From contig SOJT01000044.1 of NCBI GenBank assembly GCA_004376485.1, forward strand, positions 1 to 6,286: 6,286 nt of DNA. The letters run 5' to 3'. Below are positions 6,130 to 6,286 of the stretch, in pieces. Source of the stretch: Candidatus Aerophobota bacterium (lineage in GTDB: Bacteria > Aerophobota > Aerophobia > Aerophobales > AE-B3A). The translations under genes and the position numbers were made by a program. Numbering within the stretch: the first letter of the stretch is position 1; the number at the start of each line of letters is the position of its first letter. The notes beneath the pieces are model-generated. The model was given only the letters and a program-made list of their open reading frames with translations. It was not told where the DNA came from and searched no databases.

Positions 6130-6286
6130 ACCTGTGCCGAATTCTAGGGTCCAAAAGAGGATAAAGAAGATCCAGGATTAAAACCGCTGTGCTAATGGTG
6201 AGAATGGAGAGAACTGTAATTCCCATAATCAGGTTGTAGTCGCCCCTGGTCACTGCCATATAAAGCAGAAGGCCGATTCCAGGATA
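6128..6286 (-). CDS. DppB/OppB-type ABC transporter permease, C-terminal part only
   Basis: The last 52 codons of the first permease gene, entering from the right edge and ending at TAG (6130-6128). The visible part reads YPGIGLLLYMAVTRGDYN, then a hydrophobic final membrane span, then LLYPLLDPRIRHR. The PG-x-G motif, the R-x-DY motif and the terminal DPRIR are hallmarks of DppB/OppB C-termini. It would pair with the DppC-type permease immediately downstream to form the channel. The remainder, about 270-290 residues by family length, is outside the window, as the solute-binding protein presumably is. Confidence 0.9.
   Translation of the reverse strand, partial: YPGIGLLLYMAVTRGDYNLIMGITVLSILTISTAVLILDLLYPLLDPRIRHR

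Overview
This is a bacterial window in which every gene I can support lies on the minus strand and reads from high to low coordinates. It looks like one operon, or two closely coupled units, for taking up and breaking down an oligosaccharide. In transcription order it holds: the last 52 codons of a DppB/OppB-type permease, a complete DppC/OppC-type permease, two ABC ATPases of the DppD and DppF type, a 169-base spacer, a glycoside hydrolase of family 2 architecture (about 1,028 residues), and the first ten codons of another gene that runs off the left edge. The solute-binding protein and most of the first permease must lie beyond the right edge.

The organism cannot be named from this sequence. 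Strong Shine-Dalgarno sites (AAGGAGG, AGGTGATC), GTG and TTG starts, very tight gene packing and middling GC point to a bacterium. Pairing a peptide-family (PepT/Opp-type) transporter with an intracellular glycosidase is well known in Thermotogae and occurs in other anaerobes and thermophiles. The window fits that pattern but does not prove the lineage. Base composition is uneven: sampled 60-base lines are about 57-62% GC in the two ATPase genes, about 38-48% in the DppC-type permease, and about 28-53% in the hydrolase.

How the parts would work together (inference from family knowledge): the two permeases form the membrane channel and the two ATPases, both with intact Walker A, Walker B, signature and His-switch motifs, drive import. 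The hydrolase has no signal peptide, so it would cut the imported saccharide in the cytoplasm. Its N-terminal jelly-roll, Ig-like and TIM-barrel domains are followed by a C-terminal alpha/beta region resembling a non-catalytic glutamine-amidotransferase-like fold.

Three points deserve attention. The DppF-type gene has no ATG, GTG or TTG start that includes its whole conserved N-terminus; the open frame runs upstream across the end of the DppD-type gene to a good ribosome site followed by ATC or ATA. A 27-codon open frame begins on a GTGA overlap with the DppF-type stop. The hydrolase start is best placed at an internal TTG behind a near-perfect ribosome site, possibly with its own promoter.
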